From Pseudoalteromonas caenipelagi (GTDB lineage Bacteria > Pseudomonadota > Gammaproteobacteria > Enterobacterales > Alteromonadaceae), in the NCBI RefSeq assembly GCF_013140855.1, contig NZ_JABBPG010000001.1, positions 62,001 through 126,000 of the forward strand: 64,000 nt of DNA, given 5' to 3'. Of the stretch, positions 51,914-62,719 are shown in pieces. A program made the translations under genes and the position numbers. Numbering within the stretch: the first letter of the stretch is position 1; each line of letters opens with the position of its first letter. Below the pieces are notes generated by a model. It worked only from the letters and a program-made list of their open reading frames with translations. It had not been told where the DNA came from and made no database searches.

Positions 51914-52612
51914 TTATTTACGCGTAGTAACACGCTCAATGCGTTTTTCAAAGTTGCCTTTGATCACGCGGTTAACGTAAATACCTGGGGTATGAATTTG
52001 GCTTGGTTCTAATTCACCAGGTTCAACAATTTCTTCAACTTCAGCGACCGTAATTTTGCCAGCGGTCGCAGCCATAGGGTTGAAGTTCATCGCTGTGTGG
52101 CGAAACACAAGATTACCATAACGGTCTGCTTTCCACGCTTTAACAATCGCAAACTCGCCAGTGATTGATTCTTCTAAAATGTAAGGGCGGCCGTCAAACT
52201 CTTTGACTTCTTTACCCTCAGCTACGGGCGTACCGTAGCCCGTAGCTGTGTAAAATGCTGGAATACCCGCACCACCAGCGCGCATTTTTTCTGCAAGTGT
52301 CCCTTGTGGTGTTAGTTCAACATCAATGATGCCATCAAGCAATTGCTGTTCAAATAAAGCATTTTCACCAACGTAAGACGCAATGATTTTTTTTATTTGG
52401 CGATCGTGTAACAAAATGCCAAGACCAAAATCGTCAACACCACAGTTATTTGACACTACGGTTAGTTCTTTGGTTTGTTTACGCTTAATTTCGTTGATCA
52501 AGCCTTCTGGAATACCACACAATCCGAAGCCGCCAGCAATGATGGTATCACCATCTTTTAATCCATCCATTGCTTCGGCATAGCTTGTTACTACTTTATC
52601 GAAACCGGCCAT
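51914..52612 (-). CDS. scoA: 3-oxoacid CoA-transferase subunit A
   Basis: This 232-aa alpha subunit has the glycine-rich [16 protein letters not shown] near the start and [19 protein letters not shown], typical of the family. It pairs with ScoB. It lies 74 bases after liuE on the same strand, so it joins leucine breakdown (acetoacetate release by LiuE) to acetoacetyl-CoA formation. Confidence 0.93.
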   Translation of the reverse strand: MAGFDKVVTSYAEAMDGLKDGDTIIAGGFGLCGIPEGLINEIKRKQTKELTVVSNNCGVDDFGLGILLHDRQIKKIIASYVGENALFEQQLLDGIIDVELTPQGTLAEKMRAGGAGIPAFYTATGYGTPVAEGKEVKEFDGRPYILEESITGEFAIVKAWKADRYGNLVFRHTAMNFNPMAATAGKITVAEVEEIVEPGELEPSQIHTPGIYVNRVIKGNFEKRIERVTTRK

Positions 52613-52686
52613 TAGCCCACTCCTAAAGATTGTTTATTGTTCAATATGCATCAGTCTGTAAATAACGCATAAATTATGTATATTTT

Positions 52687-53589
52687 TTATTCGCACTTCG
52701 CTTTTAAAGCCAAAGAGACTTTGCTCACTGGGGGCTTATTAAGCGCCTCGCAAATTGCCCAGCCAGCTTTGGCTAGTCTTTCTAAATCAATTTGGGGGTC
52801 AATGCCAAGCCCTTGCAGTAAGTAAACAACATCCTCTGTGGCAACATTTCCTGACGCACCTTTTGCATAAGGGCAGCCACCTAAACCGGCGACGGCGCTA
52901 TCAAGTGTTGAAATGCCCATTTCAAGCGCTTTACTAATGTTTGCTAAAGCTTGTCCGTAGGTGTCATGAAAATGCACCGCAAGCTTATCAGCACTGATGT
53001 GTTCGAGCAGAAGGGTCAGTAACGACTGTACCTTATTTGGCGTGCCAACACCGATGGTGTCGCCAAGGCTCACTTCGTAACAACCCATAGCCAACAATTG
53101 TTTACACACATCAAGCACGACCTCTGGTTCGACCTCACCTTGATATGGACAGCCAAGTACGCAGCTCACATAACCGCGTACTTTTACGCCGCGCTGCTTA
53201 GCTAGTTCCACAACGGGTTTAAATCGTTCAATACTTTCATCAATCGAACAATTGATGTTTTTTTGTGTGAACGCTTCGCTGGCTGCGGTAAAAATGGCAA
53301 ACTCTTTAATGCCCACGTCAAGTGCAGCTTCAGCGCCTTTTAAATTTGGGGTCAACGCACTAAAAGTAACGTTAGGGTGAATGCCTAACCCTTTGATAAC
53401 ATCTGTTGAGTCGGCCATTTGTGGCACCCATTTGGGCGATACAAAGGCGCCTGCTTCGATATTTTTAAGACCTGCGTCACACAGTGCATTAATGAGCGTG
53501 ATTTTTTGCTCTGTAGTTACACTTGCTTCGTTTTGTAAGCCATCACGAGCACCCACTTCTACTATTCGAACACTTGTCGGATATGCCAT
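52687..53589 (-). CDS. liuE: hydroxymethylglutaryl-CoA lyase
   Basis: This 300-aa TIM-barrel lyase splits HMG-CoA into acetoacetate and acetyl-CoA, the end of leucine breakdown. VEVGARDGLQNE gives the catalytic Arg-Asp. VHFHDTYGQALANI holds metal-binding His residues. GGCPYAKGASGNVATED holds the mobile catalytic cysteine. It starts one base after the liuD stop. Confidence 0.95.
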   Translation of the reverse strand: MAYPTSVRIVEVGARDGLQNEASVTTEQKITLINALCDAGLKNIEAGAFVSPKWVPQMADSTDVIKGLGIHPNVTFSALTPNLKGAEAALDVGIKEFAIFTAASEAFTQKNINCSIDESIERFKPVVELAKQRGVKVRGYVSCVLGCPYQGEVEPEVVLDVCKQLLAMGCYEVSLGDTIGVGTPNKVQSLLTLLLEHISADKLAVHFHDTYGQALANISKALEMGISTLDSAVAGLGGCPYAKGASGNVATEDVVYLLQGLGIDPQIDLERLAKAGWAICEALNKPPVSKVSLALKAKCE

Positions 53590-53590
53590 G

Positions 53591-55543
53591 TTATGCCTCC
53601 ACAGGCTCTACAATTGCCAGCATGTCGCCGTGGCTAACCAATGCGCCTTCTGCAAAGCAATAACTGGTTAATGTGCCATCAAATGGTGCATTCAAAGTAT
53701 ATTCCATTTTCATCGCTTCAATGATCACCACGGCATCACCTTTACTTACTTGGCTGTTAAGCGGTTGTAGATGTTTCACAACAGTTCCGTTAAGTGGCGC
53801 AGCCAGTGGTGCGGCTTCGTGCTCATGCTCACTGATATAATGCTTAGACTTCAGCTCAAAAGTGTGTGCATGCGCTTGATACATCACAGTAATAGAGTCA
53901 TCTTCAACAACTACATTCGCTTGATATTTTTTACCGTCAATGATGGCATTAAGCAGGGTCTGTTCAAGCGATGCGCTGATGCTAATTGCTTTGCCTTCGT
54001 GTTCAACGCTTATTAATTCGTTGCTTAATGTCGCTTCAACAGGTCCATCAAAAAATGGTACGTTTACTTTTGCGCTTTGGTTTAATCTAAAACCCAGCGA
54101 ACTTTGCCAAGGTGTATTATTTTTACGAGGCATAGTATGGTTAATAAATGCAGCCACCGCGAGTAAGATCATCTGCGCAAGAGGCTCAGGTTGCTGAGTA
54201 AGCGTGTCTGTTTGGCTATCGATAAAGTGTGTATCAGGCGCGCCCGCAACAAAAGTTGGGTGACCTGACAAATGATGCAAAAATGCAATGTTACTTTTTA
54301 CGCCAGCAAGATGTACCTCTTCTAATGCATGATGCAATTTCAACAAGGCAGTTTCGCGATCTGGCCCATGCACAATGAGCTTGGCAATCATTGGGTCGTA
54401 AAACGAGCTGATCTCTGCGCCCGTTTGCACACCGGTATCAATACGCACCCCTTCACTTTCTTGGGGAAATGACAAGTGCGTCAGCTCACCAGAGAACGGC
54501 ATAAAGTTTTCGCGTGGGTCTTCGGCGTAGATACGCGCTTCAAAGCTATGACCATTTAACTCAATGTCATCTTGCGTTAACGGCAGTGGCTGATTGTTGG
54601 CAACACGAATTTGCCACTCAACTAAGTCTAAGCCTGTGACCATTTCTGTGACAGGGTGTTCTACTTGCAGACGCGTGTTCATCTCCATAAAGAAGAACTC
54701 TTCGCCGCATAATAAAAACTCAACGGTACCAGCGCCACGATAGTTGATGGCTTTGGCACAGCGCACCGCTGCTTCTCCCATTTCTTTGCGTAAGAAATCA
54801 GTGAGACCGGGAGCAGGGGCTTCTTCAATTACTTTTTGGTGGCGACGTTGTAGTGAACAGTCTCTGTCACCCAAATACACGCAGTTACCATGATTGTCAG
54901 CAAACACTTGTACTTCAACGTGACGAGGTGTATCAACATAGCGTTCTAACAACACGAGGTCATTACCAAACCCTGCCAGCGCTTCTCGTTTGGCGCCATC
55001 AAGTGCGGCCAAAAATTCATTACTTTGGCGCACCACACGCATGCCTTTACCGCCACCACCAAACGCGGCTTTGATAAGTACGGGGTAACCAATTTTTTCA
55101 GCTTCAGCGGCTAAAAAGTCGCTATCTTGCTTTTGACCATAGTAGCCCGGCACTAAAGGAACACTTGCTTGTGCCATAATTTCTTTGGCTCGGGTTTTTG
55201 AACCCATAGCTTCAATTGAGCTGGCCAATGGTCCAATAAATGCGATACCCGCATTTTCACAGGCTTGCGCAAAAGTGTTGTTTTCAGATAAAAAGCCATA
55301 GCCTGGGTGCACGCAGTCTGCACCAGCTAATTTGGCAACTTCCAGTATTTTATCTGCAACTAAATATGAGTCTTTACTGGGCGCAGGACCAATATGATAG
55401 GCTTCATCCGCCAGTTTCACATGCAAAGCATTGGCATCAGCATCTGAGTATACCGCGACAGTTTTTAAACCCAGTCGTTTGGCTGTTTTCATAACGCGGC
55501 AGGCGATTTCACCACGGTTTGCAATGAGGATCTTTTTCAACAT
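53591..55543 (-). CDS. liuD: methylcrotonyl-CoA carboxylase alpha (biotin) subunit
   Basis: This 650-aa subunit has a biotin carboxylase domain (about 1-445; GGGGKGMRVV and EMNTRLQVEHPVTE), a linker (BT) region and a C-terminal biotin carrier with the lysine in EAMKMEY (about 614-620). It carboxylates biotin for LiuB. It lies ten bases after liuC and one base before liuE. Confidence 0.95.
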   Translation of the reverse strand: MLKKILIANRGEIACRVMKTAKRLGLKTVAVYSDADANALHVKLADEAYHIGPAPSKDSYLVADKILEVAKLAGADCVHPGYGFLSENNTFAQACENAGIAFIGPLASSIEAMGSKTRAKEIMAQASVPLVPGYYGQKQDSDFLAAEAEKIGYPVLIKAAFGGGGKGMRVVRQSNEFLAALDGAKREALAGFGNDLVLLERYVDTPRHVEVQVFADNHGNCVYLGDRDCSLQRRHQKVIEEAPAPGLTDFLRKEMGEAAVRCAKAINYRGAGTVEFLLCGEEFFFMEMNTRLQVEHPVTEMVTGLDLVEWQIRVANNQPLPLTQDDIELNGHSFEARIYAEDPRENFMPFSGELTHLSFPQESEGVRIDTGVQTGAEISSFYDPMIAKLIVHGPDRETALLKLHHALEEVHLAGVKSNIAFLHHLSGHPTFVAGAPDTHFIDSQTDTLTQQPEPLAQMILLAVAAFINHTMPRKNNTPWQSSLGFRLNQSAKVNVPFFDGPVEATLSNELISVEHEGKAISISASLEQTLLNAIIDGKKYQANVVVEDDSITVMYQAHAHTFELKSKHYISEHEHEAAPLAAPLNGTVVKHLQPLNSQVSKGDAVVIIEAMKMEYTLNAPFDGTLTSYCFAEGALVSHGDMLAIVEPVEA

Positions 55544-55553
55544 GATTTATCCC

Positions 55554-56336
55554 TTACTGTTTTGCCGCGTTTTGCCAACTTGGCGCACGCTTTTCAAAAA
55601 AGGCACTTAAGCCTTCTTGCCCTTCAGGGCTTACTCTAATCTCAGCGATACGTTTGGCTGTGTGCGCTATTAACGGCTCGTCTATTTCTTTATTTGCTAC
55701 TTCATTGATAAGTGATTTAGCTGATTGCACCGCAGCTGGACCATTGTTCAATAAGGTATCGATAAAATACTGCTGGCTCTTTTCTAGGTCGTCGCTGATT
55801 TCATGGATTAAACCCAAAGATAGTGCTTGTTCAGCTTTAAATACTTCGGCTGTTAAGAAGTAGCGACGCGCTTGACGCTCGCCAATGGCTTTAATTACAT
55901 AAGGGCTGATAACTGCAGGGATAAGGCCCAGTTTTACTTCACTTAAGCAAAATTTTGCATCGACTGTTGCAACAGCAATATCGCAACACGCAATCAGGCC
56001 TAATGCACCGCCAAATGCTGCCCCTTGCACCAAACATAATGTTGGGTGAGGTGAAGTTGCAAGTACAGACATTAACTTGGCAAGTTTGGCGGAGTCGGCA
56101 ACGTTTTCATCGTAATTGTTGTTCGCCATTGATTTCATCCAGCCAAGATCTGCACCTGCTGAAAAGTGTTTGCCTTGTGTTTTAAGCACAAGGGCACGGA
56201 TCTCAAGGCTATTGGCATGCTCAATACACTGAATAAGCTCAGCAATTACGGCATCGTCGAACGCATTATGTTTTTCTGGGCGACTTAACTCTAAAATCGC
56301 CACTTTTGTTTTTGTTATCGTTAAAGTGACCGACAT
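55554..56336 (-). CDS. liuC: methylglutaconyl-CoA hydratase (enoyl-CoA hydratase family)
   Basis: This 260-aa crotonase-fold enzyme hydrates 3-methylglutaconyl-CoA to HMG-CoA. The oxyanion motifs are KHFSAGADLGWMKSM (about 60-75) and GAAFGGALGLIACCD (about 104-118). CLSEVKLGLIPAVISPYV contains the usual acid residue. The substrate is inferred from its place between liuB and liuD. Confidence 0.93.
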   Translation of the reverse strand: MSVTLTITKTKVAILELSRPEKHNAFDDAVIAELIQCIEHANSLEIRALVLKTQGKHFSAGADLGWMKSMANNNYDENVADSAKLAKLMSVLATSPHPTLCLVQGAAFGGALGLIACCDIAVATVDAKFCLSEVKLGLIPAVISPYVIKAIGERQARRYFLTAEVFKAEQALSLGLIHEISDDLEKSQQYFIDTLLNNGPAAVQSAKSLINEVANKEIDEPLIAHTAKRIAEIRVSPEGQEGLSAFFEKRAPSWQNAAKQ

Positions 56337-56348
56337 AGTCTGCTCCTA

Positions 56349-57956
56349 TTACATTCTGAAGATGCCAAATTTTGACTCTTTGCGTGGTGCATTTGCGGCT
56401 GCTTCAAGCGCAAGACCTAATACAGTGCGGGTATCTGAAGGGTCAATAATACCATCGTCCCACAGGCGTGCACTGGCGTAATAAGGATGACCTTGTTGCT
56501 CGTACTGTTCGATGATTGGCTTTTTAAAAGCAGCCACTTCTTCATCGTTCATACTTTCACCTTTACGTGCTAGACCGTCTTGACGAACTTGCGTTAGTAC
56601 GCCCGCGGCTTGCTCACCACCCATCACGGAAATACGGGCATTTGGCCACATCCACATCATGGTTGGTTCATAAGCTCTACCACACATTCCGTAGTTCCCA
56701 GCGCCATATGAGCCACCAATTAATACAGTAAACTTAGGCACGTCAGCACACGACACAGCAGTTACCATCTTCGCACCATGTTTAGCAATACCTTCAGCTT
56801 CGTATTTTTGCCCTACCATAAAGCCGGTGATGTTTTGTAAAAACAGCAGTGGAATATCGCGTTGTGCACATAACTGAATAAAGTGTGCCCCTTTTTGGGC
56901 AGATTCAGAGAATAAGATTCCGTTGTTGGCGACGATACCAACAGGGTGACCATAGATTTCGGCAAAGCCTGTTACCAATGTTTCGCCAAAATAGCGTTTG
57001 AATTCGTCAAACTGAGAATCATCCACAACACGGGCAATGACTTCACGAACATCGAAGGGTTTTTTCAAGTCGGTGCCTACAATGCCATATACTTCACGAA
57101 TATCGTAGCGTGGTGGTTTTACGTCTTTTAAAATAGGGCGAGTGGGGCGCTGGTGGTTGATACGAGCGATACATTGGCGGGCAATAGATAAAGCATGCTC
57201 GTCATTTTCCGCATAGTGATCGGCAACACCTGAGGTTTTACAGTGTACATCCGCGCCACCTAAATCTTCAGCACTGACTTCTTCACCTGTGGCTGCTTTA
57301 ACCAGCGGTGGACCTGCTAAGAAAATAGTCCCTTGTTCTTTTACTATGATGCTTTCATCGGCCATTGCTGGTACATACGCACCGCCTGCGGTACAAAGAC
57401 CCATAACCACAGCAATTTGTGGAATACCTTTGGCTGACATACGCGCTTGATTGTAGAATATACGACCAAAGTGCAGCTTGTCTGGGAATACTTCATCTTG
57501 CTCTGGTAAGTTAGCACCGCCTGAGTCTACCAAGTAGATACAAGGTAAATGGCACCGCTCAGCAATTTCTTGGGCACGCAGGTGCTTTTTCACCGTCAGT
57601 GGAAAGTAAGTACCGCCTTTAACGGTGGCATCATTACCTACAATCATGCATTCAATGCCTTGCACACGGCCAATACCCGCAACCACACCTGCACAGGGAA
57701 TGTCTTGCTCATACACACCAAAAGCTGCAAATTGTGAGATCTCTAAAAAGGGTGAGCCTTCGTCGAGTAGGGTGTTAATGCGGTCACGAACAAACAATTT
57801 ACCGCGGCTTTGATGACGGGCGATGAGGGCTTCACCGCCGCCTTGAGATAACGTAGCGACTTTGTCGTTTAAATCAGCAACCAGCGAAGCCATGGCTTCG
57901 CTGTTTGCTTTAAACTGACTGTCGTGAGGGTTAACTGAAGAGTTAAGTACAGTCAT
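56349..57956 (-). CDS. liuB: methylcrotonyl-CoA carboxylase beta (carboxyltransferase) subunit
   Basis: This 535-aa subunit moves the carboxyl group from biotin to 3-methylcrotonyl-CoA. [39 protein letters not shown] and [19 protein letters not shown] are characteristic. It lies nine bases after liuA and pairs with LiuD. Confidence 0.95.
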   Translation of the reverse strand: MTVLNSSVNPHDSQFKANSEAMASLVADLNDKVATLSQGGGEALIARHQSRGKLFVRDRINTLLDEGSPFLEISQFAAFGVYEQDIPCAGVVAGIGRVQGIECMIVGNDATVKGGTYFPLTVKKHLRAQEIAERCHLPCIYLVDSGGANLPEQDEVFPDKLHFGRIFYNQARMSAKGIPQIAVVMGLCTAGGAYVPAMADESIIVKEQGTIFLAGPPLVKAATGEEVSAEDLGGADVHCKTSGVADHYAENDEHALSIARQCIARINHQRPTRPILKDVKPPRYDIREVYGIVGTDLKKPFDVREVIARVVDDSQFDEFKRYFGETLVTGFAEIYGHPVGIVANNGILFSESAQKGAHFIQLCAQRDIPLLFLQNITGFMVGQKYEAEGIAKHGAKMVTAVSCADVPKFTVLIGGSYGAGNYGMCGRAYEPTMMWMWPNARISVMGGEQAAGVLTQVRQDGLARKGESMNDEEVAAFKKPIIEQYEQQGHPYYASARLWDDGIIDPSDTRTVLGLALEAAANAPRKESKFGIFRM

Positions 57957-57965
57957 GTTTTATCC

Positions 57966-59141
57966 TTAGCGGCTTTCTGTGAAAAGCTCTCGTCCGATTA
58001 GCATACGGCGAATTTCTGAAGTACCCGCGCCGATTTCATATAGTTTTGCATCACGTAATAAACGGCCAGTGGCATATTCGTTGATATAGCCATTACCGCC
58101 TAAAATTTGAATCGCATCTAACGCCATTTTTGTTGCCAATTCGGCAGCGTATAGAATGGCACCCGCGGCATCTTTACGGGTTGTTTCACCACGGTCACAG
58201 GCTTTTGCTACTGTGTAAACGTATGAACGAGCGGCATTCATCTGCGTATACATGTCTGCGATTTTGCCTTGGATAAGCTGGAATTCACCAATAGACTGGT
58301 TAAATTGCTTACGCTCGTGAATATAAGGCACAACGATGTCCATACATGCTTGCATAATGCCCAGAGGGCCTGCTGCAAGTACTACACGCTCGTAGTCTAG
58401 GCCACTCATCAGTACTTTAACGCCTTCGTTTAAACCACCAAGAATGTTTTCTTCAGGCACTTCGCAGTCTTCAAATACCAATTCACACGTGTTTGAACCA
58501 CGCATACCTAGTTTGTCTAGTTTTTGCGCAGTAGAGAAGCCAGGAAAATCTTTTTCAACCAAAAATGCGGTGATCCCTTTTGAACCCGCGTTTAAGTCAG
58601 TCTTAGCGTAAATCACCAAAACATCTGCATCTGGGCCATTGGTGATCCACATTTTATTGCCGTTTAAAATGTACTTATCGCCTTTTTTCTCGGCTTTAAG
58701 TTTCATTGATACCACGTCAGAGCCAGCATTTGGCTCACTCATCGCAAGCGCACCGATATGCTCACCGCTGATTAACTTTGGTAGATATTTACGCTTTTGT
58801 GCGTCGTTACCGTTACGGTTGATTTGGTTAACACACAAGTTTGAGTGTGCGCCGTAGCTTAAACCAATTGAGGCACTGGCACGGCTTATTTCTTCCATCG
58901 CAACGACGTGCTCAAGATAACCCATGCCTGCACCACCGAACTCTTCAGGCACAGTGATACCTAATAAACCCATATCACCAAATTGTGGCCACAGTTGATT
59001 TGGGAAGCTGTTGTCTAAGTCTGTTTTTTCTGCCAGTGGGGCGATTTCTGCGGTTGCAAAACTATTAACATGATCGCGGATCATGTCGGCAGTTTCGCCT
59101 AAACCAAAATTCATTTCTTTATATAAAGATACGGTACTCAT
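57966..59141 (-). CDS. liuA: isovaleryl-CoA dehydrogenase
   Basis: This 391-aa flavoprotein oxidises isovaleryl-CoA to 3-methylcrotonyl-CoA. The catalytic glutamate lies in [18 protein letters not shown], the position special to isovaleryl-CoA dehydrogenases (in most acyl-CoA dehydrogenases it is near the C-terminus). [20 protein letters not shown] is typical. The ATG at 59139-59141 follows AGGA by ten bases and avoids overlap with liuR. It is the first structural gene of the liu operon. Confidence 0.94.
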   Translation of the reverse strand: MSTVSLYKEMNFGLGETADMIRDHVNSFATAEIAPLAEKTDLDNSFPNQLWPQFGDMGLLGITVPEEFGGAGMGYLEHVVAMEEISRASASIGLSYGAHSNLCVNQINRNGNDAQKRKYLPKLISGEHIGALAMSEPNAGSDVVSMKLKAEKKGDKYILNGNKMWITNGPDADVLVIYAKTDLNAGSKGITAFLVEKDFPGFSTAQKLDKLGMRGSNTCELVFEDCEVPEENILGGLNEGVKVLMSGLDYERVVLAAGPLGIMQACMDIVVPYIHERKQFNQSIGEFQLIQGKIADMYTQMNAARSYVYTVAKACDRGETTRKDAAGAILYAAELATKMALDAIQILGGNGYINEYATGRLLRDAKLYEIGAGTSEIRRMLIGRELFTESR

Positions 59142-59161
59142 AATAGTTATCCTGTGAGAGG

Positions 59162-59557
59162 TTATTCTTCTAAATTCTTTAACGTGTCGCGGCAACGGCG
59201 CTCGGCTGTGACCAGCTCCATCAACACAACTTTAATGTCGTCCATTTGTTGACTTAAGTCGGCTTTTTTCTCTTCGATAAGTTGCAACATGGTTGACAGC
59301 TGTTTAGCGCTTGATTTATCAGCGTCATACAGCTCAAATAAACGGCCAGTTTCTGCCAATGTAAAGCCCAAACGCTTGCCCCTGAGGATCAGTTTTAAAC
59401 GCACTTTGTCGCGTTTTGAGTAAACACGGGTTTGTCCGTGACGTTCGGGAGATAGCAAGCCCTGATCTTCATAAAAGCGTATGCTGCGCGTTGTAATATC
59501 AAATTCTTTCGCTAACTCGCTGATTGAGTAGGTTTCTTCGTTATGGTTATCTTGCAT
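59162..59557 (-). CDS. liuR: MerR family regulator LiuR
   Basis: This 131-aa protein has an N-terminal MerR helix-turn-helix ([20 protein letters not shown], then EDQGLLSP) and a coiled-coil dimer helix. It lacks metal-binding cysteines in a MerR-type pattern, as expected for LiuR. LiuR represses branched-chain acid catabolism genes in gammaproteobacteria. The gene is 20 bases ahead of liuA, in the same transcript, and has an operator-like palindrome 50 bases upstream. Confidence 0.93.
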   Translation of the reverse strand: MQDNHNEETYSISELAKEFDITTRSIRFYEDQGLLSPERHGQTRVYSKRDKVRLKLILRGKRLGFTLAETGRLFELYDADKSSAKQLSTMLQLIEEKKADLSQQMDDIKVVLMELVTAERRCRDTLKNLEE

Positions 59558-59606
59558 GATTATTTACACATTGACTTCAATACTGATTTGTCCAATATAA
59601 GTGAAG

Positions 59607-59622
59607 TTTACGTAAAGGTAAA
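59607..59622. promoter_or_regulatory. LiuR-type operator upstream of liuR
   Basis: TTTAC-N6-GTAAA (TTTACGTAAAGGTAAA) is a 16-bp inverted repeat, placed about 50 bases before the liuR start. It matches the architecture of the second site at 59777 and my memory of LiuR motifs. Confidence 0.7.
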
Positions 59623-59776
59623 GCTGTGAGTGAAAATCATGCTTTAGTATTAGGTGGGGTGTAAGTGATTTATATGACAAAAAATCACCACGAAACTGAG
59701 TAAAAACGCCATCTGGAAAGCTAGGTGTGCAATAAATGTTTACAAAACCAGACATCGCACTTTGCTTGATTTTAGA

Positions 59777-59792
59777 TTTACGTTGGCGTAAA
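59777..59792. promoter_or_regulatory. LiuR-type operator upstream of the thiolase gene
   Basis: TTTACGTTGGCGTAAA is a TTTAC-N6-GTAAA inverted repeat. A further CGTAAA follows directly. The site sits about 90 bases before the thiolase start, so LiuR probably controls both divergent operons. The rest of the 321-bp gap holds no gene. Confidence 0.7.
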
Positions 59793-59878
59793 CGTAAATA
59801 TTATGTATGCTCAAATTAATTAATAAATCGTTTAAGCAGGATGCCATAACTAAGGGTATCTGTGAATAGGAGTTTAAA

Positions 59879-61057
59879 ATGAGTAATGATGCTGTAGTCA
59901 TCGTAGCCGCAAAACGTACCCCTATGGGTGGCTTTATGGGCGCTTTATCTGGCGCCAGTGCAACGGATTTAGGCGCAAGTGCGATTAAAAGCGTGATGAC
60001 TGAAACGGGCTTAAGTGATGCGTCAATCGATGAAGTGATCATGGGCTGTGTGTTACCAGCAGGCTTAGGTCAAGCACCAGCACGTCAAGCTATGCTGCAT
60101 GCGGGTCTTGCACGCTCAACAGGCGCAACCACCATTAACAAAGTATGTGGTTCAGGCTTAAAAGCGGCGATGTTAGCACATGATCTAATAAAAGCTGGCA
60201 GCATCAATTCGGCGATTGCAGGCGGTATGGAAAGCATGACTAACTCGCCTTATTTCATTCCTAAAGCGCGCGGTGGCATGCGTATGGGCCACGGTGAAAT
60301 AAAAGATCACATGATGGCTGACGGTTTAGAAGATGCCTATGACAACAAAGCGATGGGTTGTTTTGCGCAAGACACCGCAGATCAATACGGCATTACTCGA
60401 GAGCAAATGGATGAGTTTGCTTTAGGCTCTTTAAGCAAAGCCAATGCAGCCATTGAAAATGGCAGCTTTACGAACGAGGTTACACCGGTTGTTTTATCTA
60501 CTCGCAAAGGTGATGTAGAGGTAGGCATTGACGAGCAACCAGGTAATGCGCGCCCTGAAAAAATACCTAGTCTACGTCCTGCATTCAAAAAAGACGGCAC
60601 TGTAACGGCGGCTAACTCTTCATCAATTTCTGATGGTGCTGCAGCACTTATGTTAATGAGCGAGTCTGAAGCGAAACGTCACGGTTTAACACCACTTTGT
60701 AAGATTGCAGGTCACGCAACACACTCTCAGTTGCCTTCTGAATTTACATTAGCACCTGTAGGCGCGATGAATACTTTGTTAGAGCGCGCAGGTTGGAGCA
60801 AAGACGATGTTGATCTTTGGGAGATCAACGAAGCGTTTGCCATGGTGACTATGCTAGCTATCAATGAAATGGGCTTAGACAGCAACAAAGTTAACGTAAA
60901 CGGCGGTGCTTGTGCTCTTGGTCACCCAATTGGCGCAAGTGGCGCACGTATTTTAGTAACGCTTATCCACGCGCTACGTAATCGTGGTTTATCTAAAGGT
61001 ATCGCATCACTGTGTATTGGTGGTGGTGAAGCCGTGGCTCTAGCGGTAGAAGTCTAA
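59879..61057 (+). CDS. atoB: acetyl-CoA C-acetyltransferase (thiolase)
   Basis: This 392-aa thiolase cleaves acetoacetyl-CoA to two acetyl-CoA. The first catalytic cysteine is in NKVCGSGLKAAMLA (about 85-98), the histidine in GGACALGHPIGASGARI (about 343-359) and the second cysteine in SLCIGGGEAVA. AGGAG precedes the ATG. Divergent placement from liu genes with shared operators indicates that it completes leucine breakdown. Confidence 0.92.
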   Translation: MSNDAVVIVAAKRTPMGGFMGALSGASATDLGASAIKSVMTETGLSDASIDEVIMGCVLPAGLGQAPARQAMLHAGLARSTGATTINKVCGSGLKAAMLAHDLIKAGSINSAIAGGMESMTNSPYFIPKARGGMRMGHGEIKDHMMADGLEDAYDNKAMGCFAQDTADQYGITREQMDEFALGSLSKANAAIENGSFTNEVTPVVLSTRKGDVEVGIDEQPGNARPEKIPSLRPAFKKDGTVTAANSSSISDGAAALMLMSESEAKRHGLTPLCKIAGHATHSQLPSEFTLAPVGAMNTLLERAGWSKDDVDLWEINEAFAMVTMLAINEMGLDSNKVNVNGGACALGHPIGASGARILVTLIHALRNRGLSKGIASLCIGGGEAVALAVEV

Positions 61058-61070
61058 ATACAATTTTTAG

Positions 61071-61115
61071 GGCACCATAATGACAGGCAAGACAATTATT
61101 ATAGCCTTTGGTGCC
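61071..61115. repeat. intergenic hairpin between thiolase and mmsA
   Basis: GGCACCA (61071-61077) pairs with TGGTGCC (61109-61115). The loop contains AGGC/GCCT that can pair further. There is no T-run. It may modulate read-through or RNA stability inside the operon. Confidence 0.5.
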
Positions 61116-61144
61116 ATGACACATAATCTGGGGAGGAGTGCACA

Positions 61145-62635
61145 ATGCACCATGTACCTTTATACATCAACGGCGAATTCACACAATCATCAACCGACAA
61201 ATGGATTGATGTTGTAAACCCTGCAACTCAAGAAGTTCTTGCGCAAGTACCTTGTGCAACAGAGCAAGAAATGCGCGCAGCAATTGACTCTGCACAAGAA
61301 ACCTTTAAAACATGGAAAGAAATACCAGTCACTGAGCGCGCCCGCATAATGATGCGTTATGCTGCGCTGTTAAAAGAGCACCATGATGAAATTGCGACAA
61401 TCATCTGTCACGAACTTGGCAAAACGTTTGAAGATGCAAAAGGTGACGTTTGGCGTGGTATTGAAGTGGTTGAGCAAGCGGCCAATGCGCCATCAATGAT
61501 GATGGGTGAAACGGTAGAAAACGTAGCTCGTAAGATTGACACTTACTCATATATGCAACCATTAGGTGTATGTGCGGGTATTACACCATTTAACTTCCCA
61601 GCGATGATCCCACTATGGATGTTCCCAATGGCTATTGTCTGTGGGAACACGTTTATTCTTAAGCCGTCAGAGCAAGACCCACTCACGCCAATGCGCTTGG
61701 TTGAGTTATTTGAAGAAGCTGGCGCACCGAAAGGCGTTTTACAAGTTGTTCATGGTGCCAAAGAGCAAGTAGATCAGATTTTAGAAGCGCCTGAGATTCG
61801 CGCTATCTCGTTTGTTGGTTCTTGTGGAGTAGGTCAATATATTTACTCTAAAGGCACGCAACACCTTAAACGCGTGCAAGCATGTGTTGGCGCTAAAAAC
61901 CACATGGTGATCATGCCAGATTCTAAAAAAGAGCAATTGATCAATAACCTAGTTGGTTCTTCAGTGGGTGCTGCAGGTCAACGTTGTATGGGGATTTCGG
62001 TCGCTGTATTTGTTGGTCAATCTAAAGAATGGGTGAATGACTTAAAAGAAGCGCTTGCTAAAGTTCGCCCTGGTATTTGGAATGACCCAGAAGCGGCTTA
62101 CGGGCCACAAACAACACCGCAAGCTAAAGCGCGTATTTTGTCATTGATTGAAAGTGCAAAACAACAAGGCGCTACCTGTTTATTAGATGGGTCTGATTGC
62201 ACGGTTGAAGGGTATGAGAAAGGCAACTGGGTTGGTCCAACATTATTTACCGATGTAACGACTGAAATGGACCTATACAAAGAAGAAATCTTTGGTCCGG
62301 TGCTGGCATGTATGTTTGTTGATACATTGGAAGAAGCAATCGCCCTTATTAATGCGAGCCCTTACGGAAACGGCACCTCACTGTTTACGTCAAGTGGCGC
62401 TGCGGCACGTAAGTTCCAACATGAAATAGAAGTGGGTCAAGTGGGTATAAACGTACCAATTCCTGTGCCACTGCCGTTTTTCTCATTCACAGGTTGGAAA
62501 GGGTCGTTCTACGGCGACCAACACACTTACGGTAAGCAAGGTGTCCGTTTTTACACAGAAACCAAAACCATTACCTCACGTTGGTTTGAAGACGATATCG
62601 CGTCTGGTCCAAATATGAGTATTAACCTGAAGTAA
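61145..62635 (+). CDS. mmsA: methylmalonate-semialdehyde dehydrogenase (CoA-acylating)
   Basis: This 496-aa aldehyde-dehydrogenase-fold enzyme oxidises methylmalonate semialdehyde to propionyl-CoA in valine breakdown. [19 protein letters not shown] and [17 protein letters not shown] (catalytic cysteine near 285) are characteristic of Mms[21 protein letters not shown] is the usual C-terminal block. GGGAGGAG gives a strong ribosome site. Confidence 0.95.
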   Translation: MHHVPLYINGEFTQSSTDKWIDVVNPATQEVLAQVPCATEQEMRAAIDSAQETFKTWKEIPVTERARIMMRYAALLKEHHDEIATIICHELGKTFEDAKGDVWRGIEVVEQAANAPSMMMGETVENVARKIDTYSYMQPLGVCAGITPFNFPAMIPLWMFPMAIVCGNTFILKPSEQDPLTPMRLVELFEEAGAPKGVLQVVHGAKEQVDQILEAPEIRAISFVGSCGVGQYIYSKGTQHLKRVQACVGAKNHMVIMPDSKKEQLINNLVGSSVGAAGQRCMGISVAVFVGQSKEWVNDLKEALAKVRPGIWNDPEAAYGPQTTPQAKARILSLIESAKQQGATCLLDGSDCTVEGYEKGNWVGPTLFTDVTTEMDLYKEEIFGPVLACMFVDTLEEAIALINASPYGNGTSLFTSSGAAARKFQHEIEVGQVGINVPIPVPLPFFSFTGWKGSFYGDQHTYGKQGVRFYTETKTITSRWFEDDIASGPNMSINLK

Positions 62636-62670
62636 TTCAGCGTTTCAAAGAATATTACAATAATTATTAA

Positions 62671-62695
62671 CTAAGCCAGAGTTTATCTGGCTTAG
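62671..62695. repeat. 10-bp perfect hairpin between mmsA and the acyl-CoA dehydrogenase
   Basis: CTAAGCCAGA (62671-62680) pairs perfectly with TCTGGCTTAG (62686-62695) around GTTTA. The lack of a T-run argues for RNA stabilisation or partial attenuation rather than full termination. Confidence 0.65.
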
Positions 62696-62719
62696 TCATC
62701 AACACAACAAGAGGTCTTT

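Noticed and set aside
59564-60042. Minus-strand open frames between liuR and the thiolase gene
   Set aside because: They overlap the operators and the thiolase start, and have no family resemblance or good start site.
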